64,000 bases of DNA from Muscardinus avellanarius (GCA_963383645.1 OY726571.1:77544860-77608859), one strand, 5' to 3'. Shown: positions 1-11,204, counted from the stretch's first letter. Made by a program: numbers and translations. Notes: generated by a model not told the origin, from the sequence alone.

Positions 1-74
1 CCCTGTGGCCCTCCGTGTGTTCCTCTGTGACACTCTGCATGGTCCCCTGTGACCTTCCGCGTGTTCCTCTGTAA
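1..74. repeat. 44-bp minisatellite edge
   Basis: Bases 1-30 and 45-74 are near copies (both contain gtgttcctctgt) at a period of 44 bp. The array probably extends beyond the window start. Confidence 0.6.
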
Positions 75-253
75 GTCTGCCCCTGAGCTCCCTCTGCTTA
101 TTGTACATTGCTATCTCAGAACAGCTTTGCTTTTAGATTTAGTGTCTTGATTTTATATTTCTTACATGATTTTTTAAAAATGGACATCTTTATGTAAATT
201 ATTATTCTCATGAGAGCAGCTGTCTCTTTTTTTTTTATGAGAGCAGCTGTCTC

Positions 254-445
254 TTTTTTTTTTTTTTTTTTGGCGGTACTGGGGTTCCTGGAAGCCTTTC
301 TACCGCCGGGCTACACTCCCAGACTTATTTTATATTTTTGAAACAGGGTCTCTTACGCCAGCGCGGCTGGCTTTGAACCTGCTTGATCCTCCTGTCTCTG
401 CCTCCCAAGCGCGGGGATTACAAGCGTGCACCACCATGCCTGGCT
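254..445 (-). mobile_element. B1-dID SINE (hairpin subfamily)
   Basis: A T tract is followed by the reverse complement of the dimeric SINE. Target duplication agagcagctgtct lies at about 240-252 and 446-458. A third copy of the target sequence with its own T run lies at 210-236. Confidence 0.92.
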
Positions 446-486
446 AGAGCAGCTGTCTGTCTTTAAAAAAAAAAAAAAAAAAAAAA

Positions 487-700
487 CACTCAGTGTGGTG
501 GCCCATGCTTGTAATCCCAGCATTTGGGGAGCTGAGACAGGAGGATCCTGGTTTGCGGACAGCCTCAGCTATTTAGTGAGGCCCTCCATGACTTAGTGAG
601 ACCCTGTTTCAAAATAAAGAATAAAAAATAGGGCTGGGGTGTAGCTCGGAGATCGAATGCCCCTGGGTTCCATCTTCAGACAGCAAAGTTGGAAAAACCA
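487..700 (+). mobile_element. B1-dID SINE (older subfamily)
   Basis: The B1 head (gtggtggcccatgcttgtaa) is followed by an A-rich linker and a tRNA-like tail with ggggtgtagctcggag. A long A run precedes it. Confidence 0.9.
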
Positions 701-717
701 ACAACAACTCTGTTTCT

Positions 718-775
718 TCAGTCTTCTTTATGTGCCTGGAATACAGTAAGTACTCAATAAACGCTGACTTAAAGA
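718..775 (+). mobile_element. L2 3'-end fragment
   Basis: The phrase cctggaatacagtaagtact followed by caataaacg is the typical 3' end of the ancient L2 LINE. Confidence 0.55.
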
Positions 776-779
776 GTCT

Positions 780-1630
780 TCCCTTTGTAGTTTTGTCTTT
801 GGCATGCTTCTTTACCTTGTGGGCAATTGGCTCCATGATGTTCAGAGACCACTCTGTTCTGCCCCTTATTCTTTGTGGCTATCACTGTTCACAAAATGCT
901 CTTGAGTAGTTGACATTCTGTCAATATTGGTTGACCAGATGGTGCATTTTTTTCCCTCTTGCCATTCTTCCAAAGCTGTGCCCTGTCAACTCACTAGTGA
1001 TTGTCTTTAAAACAAGGCCTTATTAATTAAAATTATACATATATGTATGTATGTTAAAATGATGTATGCTCATTGTAAAACTTTGAGCTTTGCGCCAGAT
1101 CTGTCCTTCCTCAGTACACTATTGGCAGGCTTGCGTGTCCTGTTCACACTGTAATGAACTTGTTTTCTGCTGCGGAGTCCTAACCCCACTAGCAAATTTA
1201 ATAATCTTTGAACAAACATTCTCACTTTAAACAAACAGAACGTGAATGTTTGGTAACTTTAGTTTGTTCTCACCATTTGTCTGTTTACATTTTGATTTCT
1301 CTTGGTTTAAGGAATGAAATGAGTATTGGACTCTGGAGTTATCTCTTCACGTCAGACTAACTCTCTCTAAACATAATCCTGCTGTGGCAGGGAAATAGGA
1401 AACGAGTTAGAATTCTGTTTTAGAGATGGAGTGTGGTACATGCTTGGACTTCATCTTCAATTTCATCCCAAGGAATGGCGCTACTGGGATAGCAGATTTG
1501 CTCTAGCTCAGCAGAAGCCTCTCCTCTGTGTGTATGATGGGCACATTTCTGAACTCATTGTGTGCAGGAGGGAAGCTTAATGTATGTGCGTGTTGGGGGA
1601 GAGGACATACTCAGGATCCACTGTGAGGGT
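780..1630. other. Intron, nothing recognised
   Basis: Unique-looking AT-rich sequence without an exon-like block, long ORF or clear repeat. Confidence 0.5.
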
Positions 1631-1633
1631 GGA

Positions 1634-1720
1634 GGCCTGGGATGAGCTCGGGAGCGGTGTGTTTGCTTAGCATCTTTGATGACCTGGGTTTGATCTCCAA
1701 CATGGGGGTGGGGGGGGACA
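1634..1720 (+). mobile_element. ID-like tRNA-derived SINE
   Basis: ggcctgggatgagctcggga followed by gtgtttgcttagcat and cctgggtttgatctcc match the solo ID body, with a G-rich rather than A-rich tail. Confidence 0.7.
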
Positions 1721-2221
1721 GTAAGCATCATTTAATATGATGCTCAGAGAGAAGACAGGCTTCAGGAGCTTTCCTGTTTTTTTTTCTTTTATTTTTTCCC
1801 CTCAGTCTAGCACTCTTCTTTCCGCCATAGCCCCAGCCCCATTTTATTTCTTAGATTTATTTTATTTGGCTCATTTATGATTGGAAAATATCTGAAGAAC
1901 ACATGTTTTGAAAAGTGACTAGAAAGAACATTTTTATTTCTCTCACCTTTATATAATTGTTATAACTCTGTTTATCCCCTTCAGACTCTTAACCTTTGCA
2001 TCTTTTACTTACTTATAATTTCAAATTATATTGTATATTTGTTTTTTATGAGTTTTTAAGCTACTTTAGTTCCTTCATTACTGATCGTATGGAAGGATGT
2101 GCTGTAGTCTACTTAACTCTTAATTTTTGGATATATGTATTCTCAAATTTTGGGGGAATTACACAAAATACATTACTCGCCACAGGGGGCTTTTATTTTA
2201 ACCTAAAAATGGTACATTGCA

Positions 2222-2432
2222 GTAGGGCACAGTGGTGCAAGCATCTCAGTACTTAGGAGGCTGAGACAGGAGGATCTTAGGTTCAAGGACAGCCTCAGCA
2301 ATTTAGTGAGAGCCTCAGCCTTAGCAAGATACTGTTTCAAAATAAAAAATGAAAAGGGCTGGGGGGTGTAGCTTGGAGGCAGAATGCCCCTGGGTACAAT
2401 CTCTAGTACCAAAGGAAACATAAAAAAAGGTG
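2222..2432 (+). mobile_element. B1-dID SINE (old copy)
   Basis: A diverged B1 head (ggctgagacaggaggatctt), A-rich linker and tail (gggtgtagcttggaggcaga) end in an A tract. Confidence 0.88.
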
Positions 2433-2701
2433 TAGTACATTATAAACTGTCAAAATCACATTATCTCGAATACTTCAGAATACTTCAGAAAAGTAATTAT
2501 AGATTCATTAGCATCAAGGACTATCAAAGTATTAGATTATTCTTTGCCAATATAATTTCACTGAACATTTTTTTCTGTGGCATCTATATATTTTTCCATG
2601 GCTTTTTGTATGTGAAAATTATACACACAGAATTGAATAGTTTTTAAAAATTAAGAAGCCCAAATCATCTATAATTGGATATTTATTATGGGCCAGCCAA
2701 A

Positions 2702-2889
2702 TTCTTTCTTTTCTTTTCTTTTCTTTTTTTTTTTGGTGGTACTGGGTTTCTGGAACATACCAGATCTATTTTATATTTTTATTTGGAAACAGGGTCTCTT
2801 AAGCCAGCAAGGCTGGCTTCGAACCTGTGCGATCCTCCTGTCTCTGCCTCCCAAGCGCGGGGATTACAAGCGTGCGCCACCAAGCCCGG
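2702..2889 (-). mobile_element. B1-dID SINE (hairpin subfamily)
   Basis: A T/C-rich tail precedes the reverse-complement body. About 20 bp of the tRNA-like tail are deleted. It carries the aagccagc/gctggctt arms. Confidence 0.9.
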
Positions 2890-2918
2890 GATTATGAGCC
2901 TGTTTCTGATTAGAATCA

Positions 2919-3105
2919 CTAGGCATGGTGGCCCATGCCTGTTGTCCTAGCTACTTGGGGGACTGAGACAGGAGGATTGCAACTTTGAGGTTCACACTGG
3001 GCAACTCAGTGAGGCCTAATCTCAAAATACAAAATTAAAATAAAAAGGACTGTAGCTCAGTGTTCAAGTCCCCTGGGTTCAAGTCCTTACGAATAATAAA
3101 TCTTA
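2919..3105 (+). mobile_element. B1-dID SINE (old copy)
   Basis: Diverged head (gcatggtggcccatgcctgt) and tail (ctgtagctcagtgttcaagt). Confidence 0.85.
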
Positions 3106-3109
3106 AACT

Positions 3110-3327
3110 GTCCATGGTGGCCCACTTTTATAATCCCATTACTTGGGAGGCTTAAACAGAAGGATTGCAGGTTTGTGGCCAGCCTCAGCTACTTAGTGAG
3201 GCCCTCTGCAACTCAATGAGACCCTATTTCAAAATATAAAGAAGAAAACATAGGGCTGGGGGTGTAGCTCAAAGGTAGAATGCCCCTAGGTGCCATCTCC
3301 CGCGCCCCCCCCCCAAAAAAAAAAAAG
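3110..3327 (+). mobile_element. B1-dID SINE
   Basis: A complete dimer lies head-to-tail after the previous copy, with a C run then an A run at its 3' end. Confidence 0.88.
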
Positions 3328-3329
3328 AA

Positions 3330-3975
3330 GTTGGATTTAAGAGGAAGAGGAGTTCTTGGGACAGATGCTCATTTTACTGACATCCTCCTCCTAACTTGGC
3401 CTCGTGTTGAAATTTGCTCCTTTGATCTGTAACTTGGAGTTAGTCACTCATTGGTACCACTTTAGGGGATAAATTTGTCATGTAGTTTTGGTTAACAAAT
3501 CTATCATATCATTGGGGAACACTCTTTCAATGAGAAGACAGAAGTGAAAACACACAGGGAAATGACGTTTTGTTCAAATGAATCCACATGGAACAGTAAG
3601 TGCTCTCTTATGTAGCACATTAATAAAATTATTGACAGGCTTGTAAATCAAAGTCTTTCTTCTGATTGTGTTACAACACTCAGCTCAGAGGTTGCTGTGG
3701 TCTTCTCCAAATTTAAAAGATTTGGAAATTGTTTCATTACCATTTAAAATGTGGACTTTTCTTCAAAGCTTGGAGCAAAATTTAGAGACAAATATGCTTT
3801 ATGGAGAAGCGAGTATTGAACCTATCTGGTGATGATTATTGGATGAGACTTCTATCATGATAAGAGTGAACGTTTTTAATATACAGTTAATGGGAAAATA
3901 TTTTATATCTATGGTTCTTTACAAAGATGGGCATGATATAATTTTCCTTTTTATTTATTTATAATGTACAACATG
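3330..3975. other. Intron, nothing recognised
   Basis: AT-rich sequence with no repeat or coding signal that I can name. Confidence 0.5.
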
Positions 3976-3979
3976 ATCT

Positions 3980-4003
3980 CCTATTTTTTATTCTTTTTAA
4001 AAT

Positions 4004-4042
<39 letters not shown>

Positions 4043-4347
4043 TTTTTTTGGTGGTACTGGGGTTCCTGGAAGCCCTTCTACCTCCGGGCTACACTCCCAG
4101 ACCTATTTTTACATTTTTATTTGGAAACAGGGTCTCCTAAGCCAGCGCGCGCGACTGGCTTCGAACCTGTGCGATCCTCCTGTCTCAGCCTGCCAAGCGC
4201 GGGGATTACAAGCGTGCGCCACCACGCCCGGCTTATTCTTTATTTTAAAGCAGGGTCTCACTAAGTTGTAGAGGGCCTCACTAAGTAGCTGAGGCTGACC
4301 ACAAATCAAGTACTGGGATTACAAAAGTGCGCCACCACGCCTGGCTT
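3980..4347 (-). mobile_element. Older SINE split by a younger SINE
   Basis: The older antisense SINE is seen as a scrap at 3980-4001 and as its B1 part at 4233-4347. The insertion between them repeats ttattctttt-like bases on both sides. Confidence 0.75.
4002..4232 (-). mobile_element. B1-dID SINE (hairpin subfamily) with ATTT tail
   Basis: About 11 ATTT units at 4004-4047 form the tail (AAAT on the element's strand). The body is near consensus and carries a GC-rich cgcgcgcg loop between the hairpin arms. Confidence 0.92.
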
Positions 4348-4349
4348 AA

Positions 4350-5432
4350 GGTTTATTATTCGCAAGGACAGTCCTTAAGGACATACCCTAGGCCCCTGAA
4401 TTTATTCTACACAACTGTGGGTTTTTACCCTCAATTAACTTTTCCTCATTTCCTTTCCATCCCATCCCTGGTGATCTCTGTTCTACTCCGTTTCTGTGTA
4501 TTCACTTTTTATTTTTAGAGTCTACATACACGTGAGCTCAGGCGGTAGTTTGACTTTCATGTCTGGCTTTCTGCCCTTAACATGATGTCTGCAGGTTCAT
4601 CCACATTCTTGCAAATGGCAGTATCTCCTTTTGGAAGGCTGGATGACACTGCGCTGTGTACATTGACTCTGCTTTCTTTACATTGGTCGGCTGATAGATG
4701 CTTAGGGTTTTCAACGTCTGGGCTGTTGTGGTTAGTGCTGCAATGAACAGGAGAACTCAGATATTTCTGCAAGGCGCCGATTGCCCTTCCTTGGACAGAG
4801 ATCCAGAAGTGGAATGTGTCAATCCAGAGGAATCTTTATGCGCTTTTCCTTAATGGCCACCCCAAGTTACCTTCCCACCCACAATACAGAAGGGTTTCCT
4901 TTCCTTCTTCATCCAGTGCCAACACTCATCGTTTCTTGTCTTCTTGATAGTTGTCCTCCTCGCAGGTGTGAATTGGTCTTGATTTGCATTTCCCTGAGGA
5001 TGAGAGATACTGAACACCTTTTTCATATACTTGTTTGCTATTTGTGTGTTTTGGAAAAATGTCTATTTGAATTCATTGCTGATTTTTTAATAGGGTTGTT
5101 TTTCTGCTCTTGGGTTGTGTGAATTCTTTCTAAATTTTGAATGTTCTCAGATATATGGTCTGCATTTTCACCCCAATGTACTGGGTTGTCTTCCTGTTTT
5201 GTTTATTTCCATTGCTGTTCAGGAGCTTTTGAGCTTGTTTGTAATCCCATTTGTTTATTTTTTGCTGCTGTTGCTTTAAATTTTGGTGTGATGTCCAAAC
5301 ATTTATTGCCAAAGTCAGTATCCAGAGGCCTTTTTCCCCCTTATATATTTTTCCGGGGGTTTTATGATTTCAGGCCCAATGTTGAGGCCGCTAATGTCTT
5401 TTGAGTGGATTTTTATGTATGATGTAGTATAC
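4350..5432 (-). mobile_element. Old LINE-1, 3' part of a 5'-inverted insertion
   Basis: The antisense LINE-1 ORF2 end and 3'UTR are recognisable: ggttcatccacattcttgca, gctgcaatgaacaggagaac, ttgatttgcatttccctgag. It stops at about 5432, where the sense-strand fragment begins. Confidence 0.88.
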
Positions 5433-5820
5433 AGATTCAATGCAACTCCTATCAAAATTCCAATGGCATTTTTTTCACAGAAATAGTAAAACAGTTCTAA
5501 AATTTATATGAAATCACAAAAGACCCCAAATAACTTGGACAGTCTTGGAAAAGAAAAACAAACTTTAGGCCTCATGCATTTATACTTTATTACAAAGTTG
5601 CGGTAATCAAAATAGTATGGTGCTGGAATAAAAACAGATACACGGGCCAATAAAAGAGAATAGAGCGTCCAGAAATAAACCTAAGCACATGCAGTTAACT
5701 TATTTTCATCAGGACCACAAGGAAGGCATAATGGGGAAAGAGCAGCCTCTTCCATAACTCTTTCTGGGAAAACTAGATATCCAATGTAAAAGAATGAAAT
5801 TTGATCCTTATGCCATTTTT
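5433..5820 (+). mobile_element. Old LINE-1 ORF2 fragment, inverted 5' part
   Basis: The sense-strand ORF2 sequence (acagattcaatgcaactcct ... gcggtaatcaaaatagtatg ... aaagaatgaaatttgatcct) runs head to head with the antisense fragment. The two parts abut in LINE-1 order, as produced by twin priming. Confidence 0.85.
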
Positions 5821-5971
5821 TTCCTCTTTCAAAGATCAGTTGAGTTTTTATGTGGTTTTAAAGTTTTGGTCTGATATTTCTCAATTAGACTGCAAATGAC
5901 CCATTGCTTTTTTATTTATGTACTAATAAAATTAGAGCTAATGATGAAGCTGCTCTTTGCGTTTAAGTGTT

Positions 5972-6078
5972 CCGTATATCCCAGTCTCTAGAACAGTATG
6001 TACTCCAGGGTTAGTGTTTAATAAATATTTGCCAGATGATCGTATTCATGCTAGTGGTTTGTGGGGGAGAGCTGACAG
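5972..6078. repeat. Local duplication copy 1 (L2-related)
   Basis: About 107 bp nearly identical to 6855-6966, including non-L2 flanks such as gatcgtattcatgctagtgg. The core resembles an L2 3' end (ttagtgtttaataaatattt). Confidence 0.8.
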
Positions 6079-6376
6079 TTCTCGATCTCTTAGCATAAAA
6101 TTAAGAGATTGTAAAACCCCAAGTAGCTTTCATTCAAGTATAAAAAGAGTTACACCACGTAAGAATATGGTTAAATAGCGATCACTGCAAATTTTCAGTA
6201 AAATCAGTCCCAGCAATCTTAGCAACCTTCCGTGAAGTCTCCATTGCCTTTGTTTTGCAAGTAAAGTCTGAACTTCAGGGCCTGCATCTCAGTATTTCAG
6301 ATCTTCTCCTTCTCCTGCCCTTCTGGCTTCATCTCCTTCCCAGGGCATTTTATCCCTGGGGCTATAGCCTAACTCT

Positions 6377-6500
6377 TTTATTTTTTGTTTTGAAACAGGC
6401 ATGGTCTCACTGGGTTGCTGAGGCTGTCCTTGAACCTGAAATCCTCCTGTCTCAGCCTCCCAAGCACTGGGAGTAAGAGCGTGCAGTGTCACGCCTGGCC
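6377..6500 (-). mobile_element. B1-type SINE fragment
   Basis: Antisense B1 head (tctcagcctcccaagcactg ... cacgcctggcc) without the tRNA-like tail. Confidence 0.85.
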
Positions 6501-6593
6501 ACTGTGTCCCTAACTCTTTTGTGATCCAGTGCGTCGTTTCTATCTCTCAGCTCTTATACATATTCCCCCTGGTTCACATTGATGCCTCTGCTG

Positions 6594-6662
6594 TGTGGTC
6601 CAGCATTGATGCTACCTGTGGTCCAGCATTGATGCTACCTGTGGTCCAGCATTGATGCTACC
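6594..6662. repeat. 23-bp minisatellite, three copies
   Basis: Three perfect head-to-tail copies of a 23-bp unit that begins tgtggtccagcattgatg. Confidence 0.95.
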
Positions 6663-6679
6663 TGTTCACAGGCTTGCCT

Positions 6680-6966
6680 TCAGCCCTGAGCAAAATTGTC
6701 TTCTGCCTCGTCAGTCCTGTGCCACCCCCCCTTATAGCACCTGTAATGATAGCAAATGCAAATTTCCAGTTATTTTCCTGTTTGTCTCCCCTGAGTAGAA
6801 TGTAAGTTCCGTGAAGCAAAGACTCTATTTTTCACCTGTATATCTCCAGTATCTCCGTATATCACCCGTATATCTCTAGAACAGTATGTACTGCAGGGTT
6901 AGTGTTTAATAAATATTTGTCAGATGATCGTATTCATGCTAGTGGTTTGTCGGGGAGAGCTGATAG
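6680..6966 (+). mobile_element. L2 LINE 3' end, with duplication copy 2
   Basis: tagaatgtaagttccgtgaa, then gactctatttt and ttagtgtttaataaatattt follow L2 consensus order. Bases 6855-6966 are the second copy of the segment at 5972. Confidence 0.75.
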
Positions 6967-7345
6967 GGTTGTTTTCTGGGTCTCTCAAAGTGGCAGGTTC
7001 AACTGGATAGCATTCAGTGTTTGTCTAGGAAGACCTCTGAGGTGTTTATAGGCAAAGAGGAGTTGATTCATTGCCTGATATTCATGGCAGAAATCTAGGC
7101 AGACTTTGGTTCCCTCTGTGTTGGAAATAACAGTAGTATCTTTTAGCTAGGCACATGGTAGGTATTAAAGGTGATAGCGCATGTGAATTATTAGCACAGA
7201 GCCTGAAACAAAGTAACTTTAAGAAATAGCGGCTGTCACTGTATTACAATCTTCAACCTACCTAACTGGGCTGTTTTGGGGTGAGGGGGAGATACTTCAA
7301 ATGCACTAAAGTAGAATCTCTTGCTAGTAAAAAGGTAGCAGCTTA

Positions 7346-7543
7346 GCCGGGCGTGGTGGCGCACGCTTGTAATCCCAACATTCAGGAGGCTGAAACTGGA
7401 CGATAGTGGTTTGCGGACAGCCTCGGCTTCTCAGTGAGACCCTGTTTAAAAAAAAAAAAAGAATAAAAAATAGGGTGGGGGCTGTAGCTCAGAGGTCGAA
7501 TGTCCATGGGTTCTACCCCCAGACACCCCCCTCCCCAACACAC
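7346..7543 (+). mobile_element. B1-dID SINE
   Basis: Target duplication aaaggta(g/t)cagctt lies at 7331-7344 and 7544-7557. The head is intact; the tail ends in a C-rich tract. Confidence 0.93.
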
Positions 7544-7544
7544 A

Positions 7545-8535
7545 AAGGTATCAGCTTGTTCTCAGATGTTTTCATATGAGGAGCTGGTTTCCTTGCCAAG
7601 CTGGCTAAGCTGTGTTTGGGATTCGTCTTAGTTTCCTTGGGCTGCTGTAACAAATATCTACAAACTGGGTGTCTGCCTTGGCCAGTTCCAACACCTGCAT
7701 TTTCCAGTATGGTTTCTTAGCCACACGTTACTATTTAAATTATTGAAAAATTTGGTTCTGCATTCAGACTATCCCCATTTCAAGTATAAAATTAACACTT
7801 GTGGCTCATGACAACAGTATTGGATAGCCCAGCACATGAACATTTTTACCACTGTGGTGGAAAATGCTATGGGCAGCACTGTTCTCAACAGTTGGGACTC
7901 TTTAGAATAGCACATTTTATTGACTTTAGGTGCCATTGTATAGGCTTGTTTCTTCAAGAGATGTTTAGTTATAAATTTGGAGTAGTTCATAATAGTGGAA
8001 TAAACTATTTTATGGGCTTCTTTTTAAAGTTCTTCAGCCGAATGACTCATTAGTGTTATTTATGAATTGTTTATTCACCAACTCCTTTCTTCTTTGTCGA
8101 GAACATATGGAGTCAGGAATAGGACATACTGCACGCCTTTTTTTCTGTATGTTTATAACGAAGTGCCTGAAGGACACAAGATACTGTTTTATTTATTTTA
8201 TTTGAATTATATGCCAGAGAATAAGCTCTTGTGTGTTCAGGGCTACAATTTATAGTATTAATTAAGAGCAGCTTTCCTTTTCTTCCCGAAGGAGCTCTGT
8301 ATATTCATTACTGCGTGTGAATTTTGAGTTAGGTCTCTTGTGCCTGATTAGTTTTTCTCCTCCCCTTGCCTCCCACTCTGCTGTTTTCCCCTCCTAATCC
8401 TGTACTTTTCCGGCGCACCCTTCTCTTGCTTCCTTCTTGGTGTCCTTTCTTCTCGCCCCACAATTTCCTCTACTGTTCTCTTTATTAAAAATGGAAATGG
8501 AACCAATATTTTCTTTAAAAAATTTTGATGGACTT
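7545..8535. other. Intron, mostly unassigned
   Basis: Bases 7629-7690 (ccttgggctgctgtaacaaa ... acaaactggg) look like an ancient mammalian interspersed repeat also represented near 43.6 kb. The rest shows nothing I recognise. Confidence 0.5.
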
Positions 8536-8546
8536 AAAACTTAAAC

Positions 8547-8744
8547 TTTTTTTTTTTTTTTTTTGGTGGTTCTTGGGTTCCTGGAAGCCTTTCTACCTCT
8601 GGGCTACACCCCCAGACCTATTTTTATACTTTTTATTTGGAAACAGGGTCTCTTATGCCAGCACGGCTGGCTTCGAACCTGCACAGTCCTCCTGTCCCCG
8701 CCTCCCAAGCGCGGGGATTACAAGCGTGTGCCACTACTCCTGGC
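8547..8744 (-). mobile_element. B1-dID SINE (hairpin subfamily)
   Basis: Exact target duplication aaaacttaaac lies at 8536-8546 and 8745-8755, with a T tract and near-consensus body. Confidence 0.95.
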
Positions 8745-8780
8745 AAAACTTAAACCTTTTCTGCTCATTTTTATTGAGTT

Positions 8781-8868
8781 ACTTTTTTTTTTTTCAGTAG
8801 TAGGAATTGAAACCAGGACCTAGGGCATGTACGGCAGCTGATCTACCACTGTGTTAGATCCCCAGCCC
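8781..8868 (-). mobile_element. ID-like tRNA-derived SINE
   Basis: A T tract is followed by antisense ID sequence (aggaattgaaaccaggacct ... agatccccagcccc). Confidence 0.8.
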
Positions 8869-9059
8869 CTCACATAAATTGTTTTAAGTTTTGGTAGACT
8901 CTTGAAAGTCCTAGAGTTTCTTATACCAGCTAGTAATTATCAGATGTGGACAATACCTAATTTTTCTGCCATGGAAACAAATGCTATCAAGTTTTCTTTT
9001 TTAATTATCGAGTTTTTTTTTAAACCAGAATATAATTTCAGCTATATAAACTTAAGCAA

Positions 9060-9256
9060 TTTTTTTTTTTTGTGTGTGGGATTGAGGATTGAACCAGGGG
9101 TTTTGTACCTCCAAACTAATCACCCTAGCCCTATTTTATTTTTATTTTGAAACTGGGTCTCACTAAGTTGCTGATGCCGGCCATGAACTTGTGATGCTCC
9201 TGGTTTAGTCTACCAAATACTGGGATTATAGGAGGCTGCGTGCACATGCCCAGCTT
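9060..9256 (-). mobile_element. B1-dID SINE (old copy)
   Basis: Antisense tail (aggattgaaccaggggtttt) then a diverged B1 head, T tract at 9060-9071. Confidence 0.85.
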
Positions 9257-9329
9257 TCCAAGCAGATCATGACTATTAGGATGGTCACATTTCTTCTATC
9301 CATATACAAACACATGCATTTAAACTTTT

Positions 9330-9680
9330 AATTTTGACAAAATAGACTTAACAGAAAGCTGACAAAAAGGAGCAAAGAATTTCCATATGCCCTTTCTCAA
9401 ATATCAGTATTTTAACAAACGTTTACTTTCTTTTTATATAGACACCTTTATTTTCTGATTCTCTTGAAAGTAACTTTCAAGCTAGATGCCTCTTCTAAAT
9501 ACTTAGGCATTTAAAAAAATAAGGACATTTTCTTTTATCACTATAGAATAATTATCAAAATCAGGAAGAAGCTTTGGTTCAATATTACCAGCTTGTGCGT
9601 GCATAGGTTTTATTCAGACATTGTCAATAGAAAAAAGAAAAAAACACCAGATATTCATAGTTGCGTTTAGTTTTCAGGTC
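9330..9680. mobile_element. Ancient LINE-like 3' region
   Basis: ggagcaaagaatttccatat, aaaataaggacattttcttt and attatcaaaatcaggaagaa follow a widespread old mammalian LINE-1 3'-region sequence. Orientation was not fixed. Confidence 0.55.
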
Positions 9681-9774
9681 TCTTAGGGTCCTTTAATCTG
9701 GAACATTGCTTTCATTTTTTCTATAATGAATGATCTTGACATTGGAGCATTTGACCACTTGCAGAATTCTTTTT

Positions 9775-10183
9775 TTGGTATGTGTGTGGTTATACTGGCT
9801 TTATTGAGATTATTCATACATTGTGTAATGCATCCAATTAAAGTGTATAATTCCATAGTTCTAAGTACGTTCACAGAATTATGTGACTTTCAATACAACT
9901 AATTTTCAAACATCTTTTCACCTGAAAAAGACACGCAGCAGTCACGTACCTGTGCCGTCTCTCTCTCCTGTTGTGGACCCTTTGTATAAATGAAACAAAC
10001 AGTATGTGAGTTCTGTGTGTGTGTGTTTTGGCTTAGCACAGTGTAGCAGGTGTCAGTACTCCATTTCTTTCTGTGACTTAGTATTTGATTGTATGGATAT
10101 GCCACATTTAATTAGTGGATCAACACTTGGGTTTTTATCTTTGCTATGAATCATGTTGTGAACTTCCCAAGTACTGGGATTAC

Positions 10184-10228
<45 letters not shown>

Positions 10229-10390
10229 CAATTTTGGTGTGGGCTTAGGTTTCTTTTTTTTTTTTTTAGTATATTGCTAGGGTTGTAGTTGCTGGGTCAT
10301 ATGATAAATCCGTTTAACCATTTGAAAACTGAAGATTGTTTTCCAGTATATGAGGGTTCCAGTTTCTCCTCCCTCCATCCCTTTCCCCAC
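9775..10390 (-). mobile_element. Old LINE-1 3' region, interrupted
   Basis: The antisense LINE-1 3'UTR (aaagtgtataattccatagt ... tggatatgccacatttaatt) is broken at 10166-10227 by a SINE scrap with a TG repeat. It resumes with gttgctgggtcatatgataa and ends near 10390. Confidence 0.8.
10166..10227 (-). repeat. SINE scrap and (TG)n microsatellite
   Basis: cccaagtactgggattacag runs into about 19 TG units. Confidence 0.85.
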
Positions 10391-10403
10391 CATCCATCCA
10401 TCC

Positions 10404-10612
10404 ATACTTCTTTTTCTGGTGGCACTGGAGATTGAACCCAGAAGGACATTCTATCTTTGAGCTATACTTATAACCCTATTTTATTTTTTGATTTGGAAAC
10501 AGAGTATTGCTAGTTTTCCACATGCTACTGTTGAACCTACAGTCTTCCTTTCTTAGCCTCATAAGTGCTAGGATTATAGGCTATAATCCTAATTCTCAGC
10601 TGTGCCTGGCTG
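10404..10612 (-). mobile_element. B1-dID SINE (old copy)
   Basis: Antisense tail (ggagattgaacccagaagga) and a diverged B1 head with a small internal duplication of taggattataggctataatc type. Confidence 0.8.
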
Positions 10613-10704
10613 CAGGTTTCAATTTCTCTATATCCTCCCTAAAAACTACTGTTATCTTTTTTTGTTATTATAGGCATTTATGTGGATGTAAAGAGGCATC
10701 TCTC

Positions 10705-11156
10705 ATTTATTTACTTATTTATTTATTTTGGTACTTGGATTGAACTCAGGGCCATTCTACCTTTTATCTACATTCCCAGCCCTATTTTATTATTAGTATT
10801 AGTATTAGTATTAGTAGTAGTAGTAGTAGTAGTAATAGTAGTACTGGGAGTGGAACCCAGGGGCTTTTCTACCTCCAGGCTATACTCCCAGACCTATTTT
10901 TATACTTTATTTGGAAACAGGGTCTCACTAAGTTTCTGAGAGCCTCACTAAGTAGCTGAGGCTGGCTTCGAACCTGTGCGATCCTCCTGTCTCAGCTTCC
11001 CCAGTGCTGGGATTATAAGCATGCGCCACCATGTCCGGCGGCCCTATTTTATTTTGAAACAGGGTTTTACTACATTGCAGAAGTCCTAGCTAAGTTTCTG
11101 AGGCTGGCTTAAAACCTGTGATCTTTCTATCTCAGCCTCCCAAGTACTGGGATTAC

Positions 11157-11160
<4 letters not shown>
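10705..11160 (-). mobile_element. Older B1-dID SINE split by a nested SINE
   Basis: The outer copy is at 10705-10790 and 11038-11160. The repeated target gccctattttatt flanks the inner copy. Confidence 0.85.
10791..11037 (-). mobile_element. Nested B1-dID SINE with TAG/TTA tail
   Basis: The simple-sequence tail of TTAG and TAG units (10790-10845) is followed by a full body ending ccaccatgtccggc. Confidence 0.88.

Positions 11161-11204
<44 letters not shown>

Noticed and set aside
4109..4309. Small ORFs with repeated peptide themes in many places (e.g. 'GVVAHACNP', 'GLQACATTP')
   Set aside because: They are translations of the SINE body in different frames, which is why they recur; not genes.
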